From the NCBI GenBank assembly GCA_021731215.1, contig JAKFXU010000136.1, positions 1 to 6,787 of the forward strand: a stretch of DNA of 6,787 nt, written 5' to 3'. Every line of letters starts with the position of its first letter. Position 1 is the first letter of the stretch. A program made the translations under genes and the position numbers. The notes below the pieces were generated by a model that saw only the letters and a list, made by a program, of their open reading frames with translations, was not told the origin of the DNA and did not search any database. Below are positions 6,734-6,787 of the stretch, in pieces. This DNA is from Rhodoferax sp. (lineage in GTDB: Bacteria; Pseudomonadota; Gammaproteobacteria; Burkholderiales; Burkholderiaceae_C).

Positions 6734-6787
6734 GAGCTCAAGTGTAGGTGACGCTCGGTTTTGCTGAAGCCCCAAAGGGCTAAATCC

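Noticed and set aside
6734..6787. A possible promoter (TACACT at about 6739-6744 on the minus strand) and a 5-bp hairpin (AGCCC/GGGCT, about 6768-6781) upstream of the kinase gene
   Set aside because: No acceptable -35 hexamer lies 16-18 bp upstream of the TACACT, and the hairpin is short with no T-tract. The window ends here, so this short stretch cannot be judged.

Overview
The window looks like a chromosomal housekeeping segment from a GC-rich betaproteobacterium, most likely a Comamonadaceae member (Rhodoferax/Polaromonas-like). This is inferred from the protein flavour, the gene content and an intergenic repeat that I recall from that family; no database search was possible. All five recognisable genes are on the minus strand, so transcription runs from the right end of the window to the left.

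In transcription order: (1) a membrane-bound PAS sensor histidine kinase (6733-4187), followed after 14 bp by (2) a FixJ/NarL-type response regulator (4172-3546). Together they form one two-component operon. It is closed by a rho-independent terminator (3521-3490) in the 71-bp gap before (3) folD (3474-2611), the bifunctional methylene-THF dehydrogenase/cyclohydrolase. A plausible sigma70-type promoter for folD is interleaved with that terminator. Its predicted start point lies in the 3' arm of the terminator stem, so folD transcripts would not carry the complete hairpin.

After folD comes a 215-bp intergenic region (2610-2396). It is mostly filled by two perfectly identical 89-bp GC-rich palindromic repeat copies, 3 bp apart. 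The final TTA of one copy provides the folD stop codon. Then comes (4) an oligopeptidase A-type M3 zinc metallopeptidase (prlC/opdA, 2395-356). Twelve bp further on, and so probably co-transcribed, is (5) the start of an exported protein with a DUF4124-like segment and a glutaredoxin-like CxxC segment (343-1), cut off by the window edge.

The two-component system is complete, with every catalytic motif present. Its signal and targets cannot be read from the sequence. FolD serves one-carbon metabolism, the M3 peptidase degrades cytosolic peptides, and the last protein probably acts in periplasmic thiol chemistry. No phage, insertion sequence, CRISPR array, toxin-antitoxin or defence system is visible, and I see no convincing undescribed system. 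The points most worth a second look are the tandem repeat that supplies the folD stop codon and the overlapping terminator/promoter ahead of folD.
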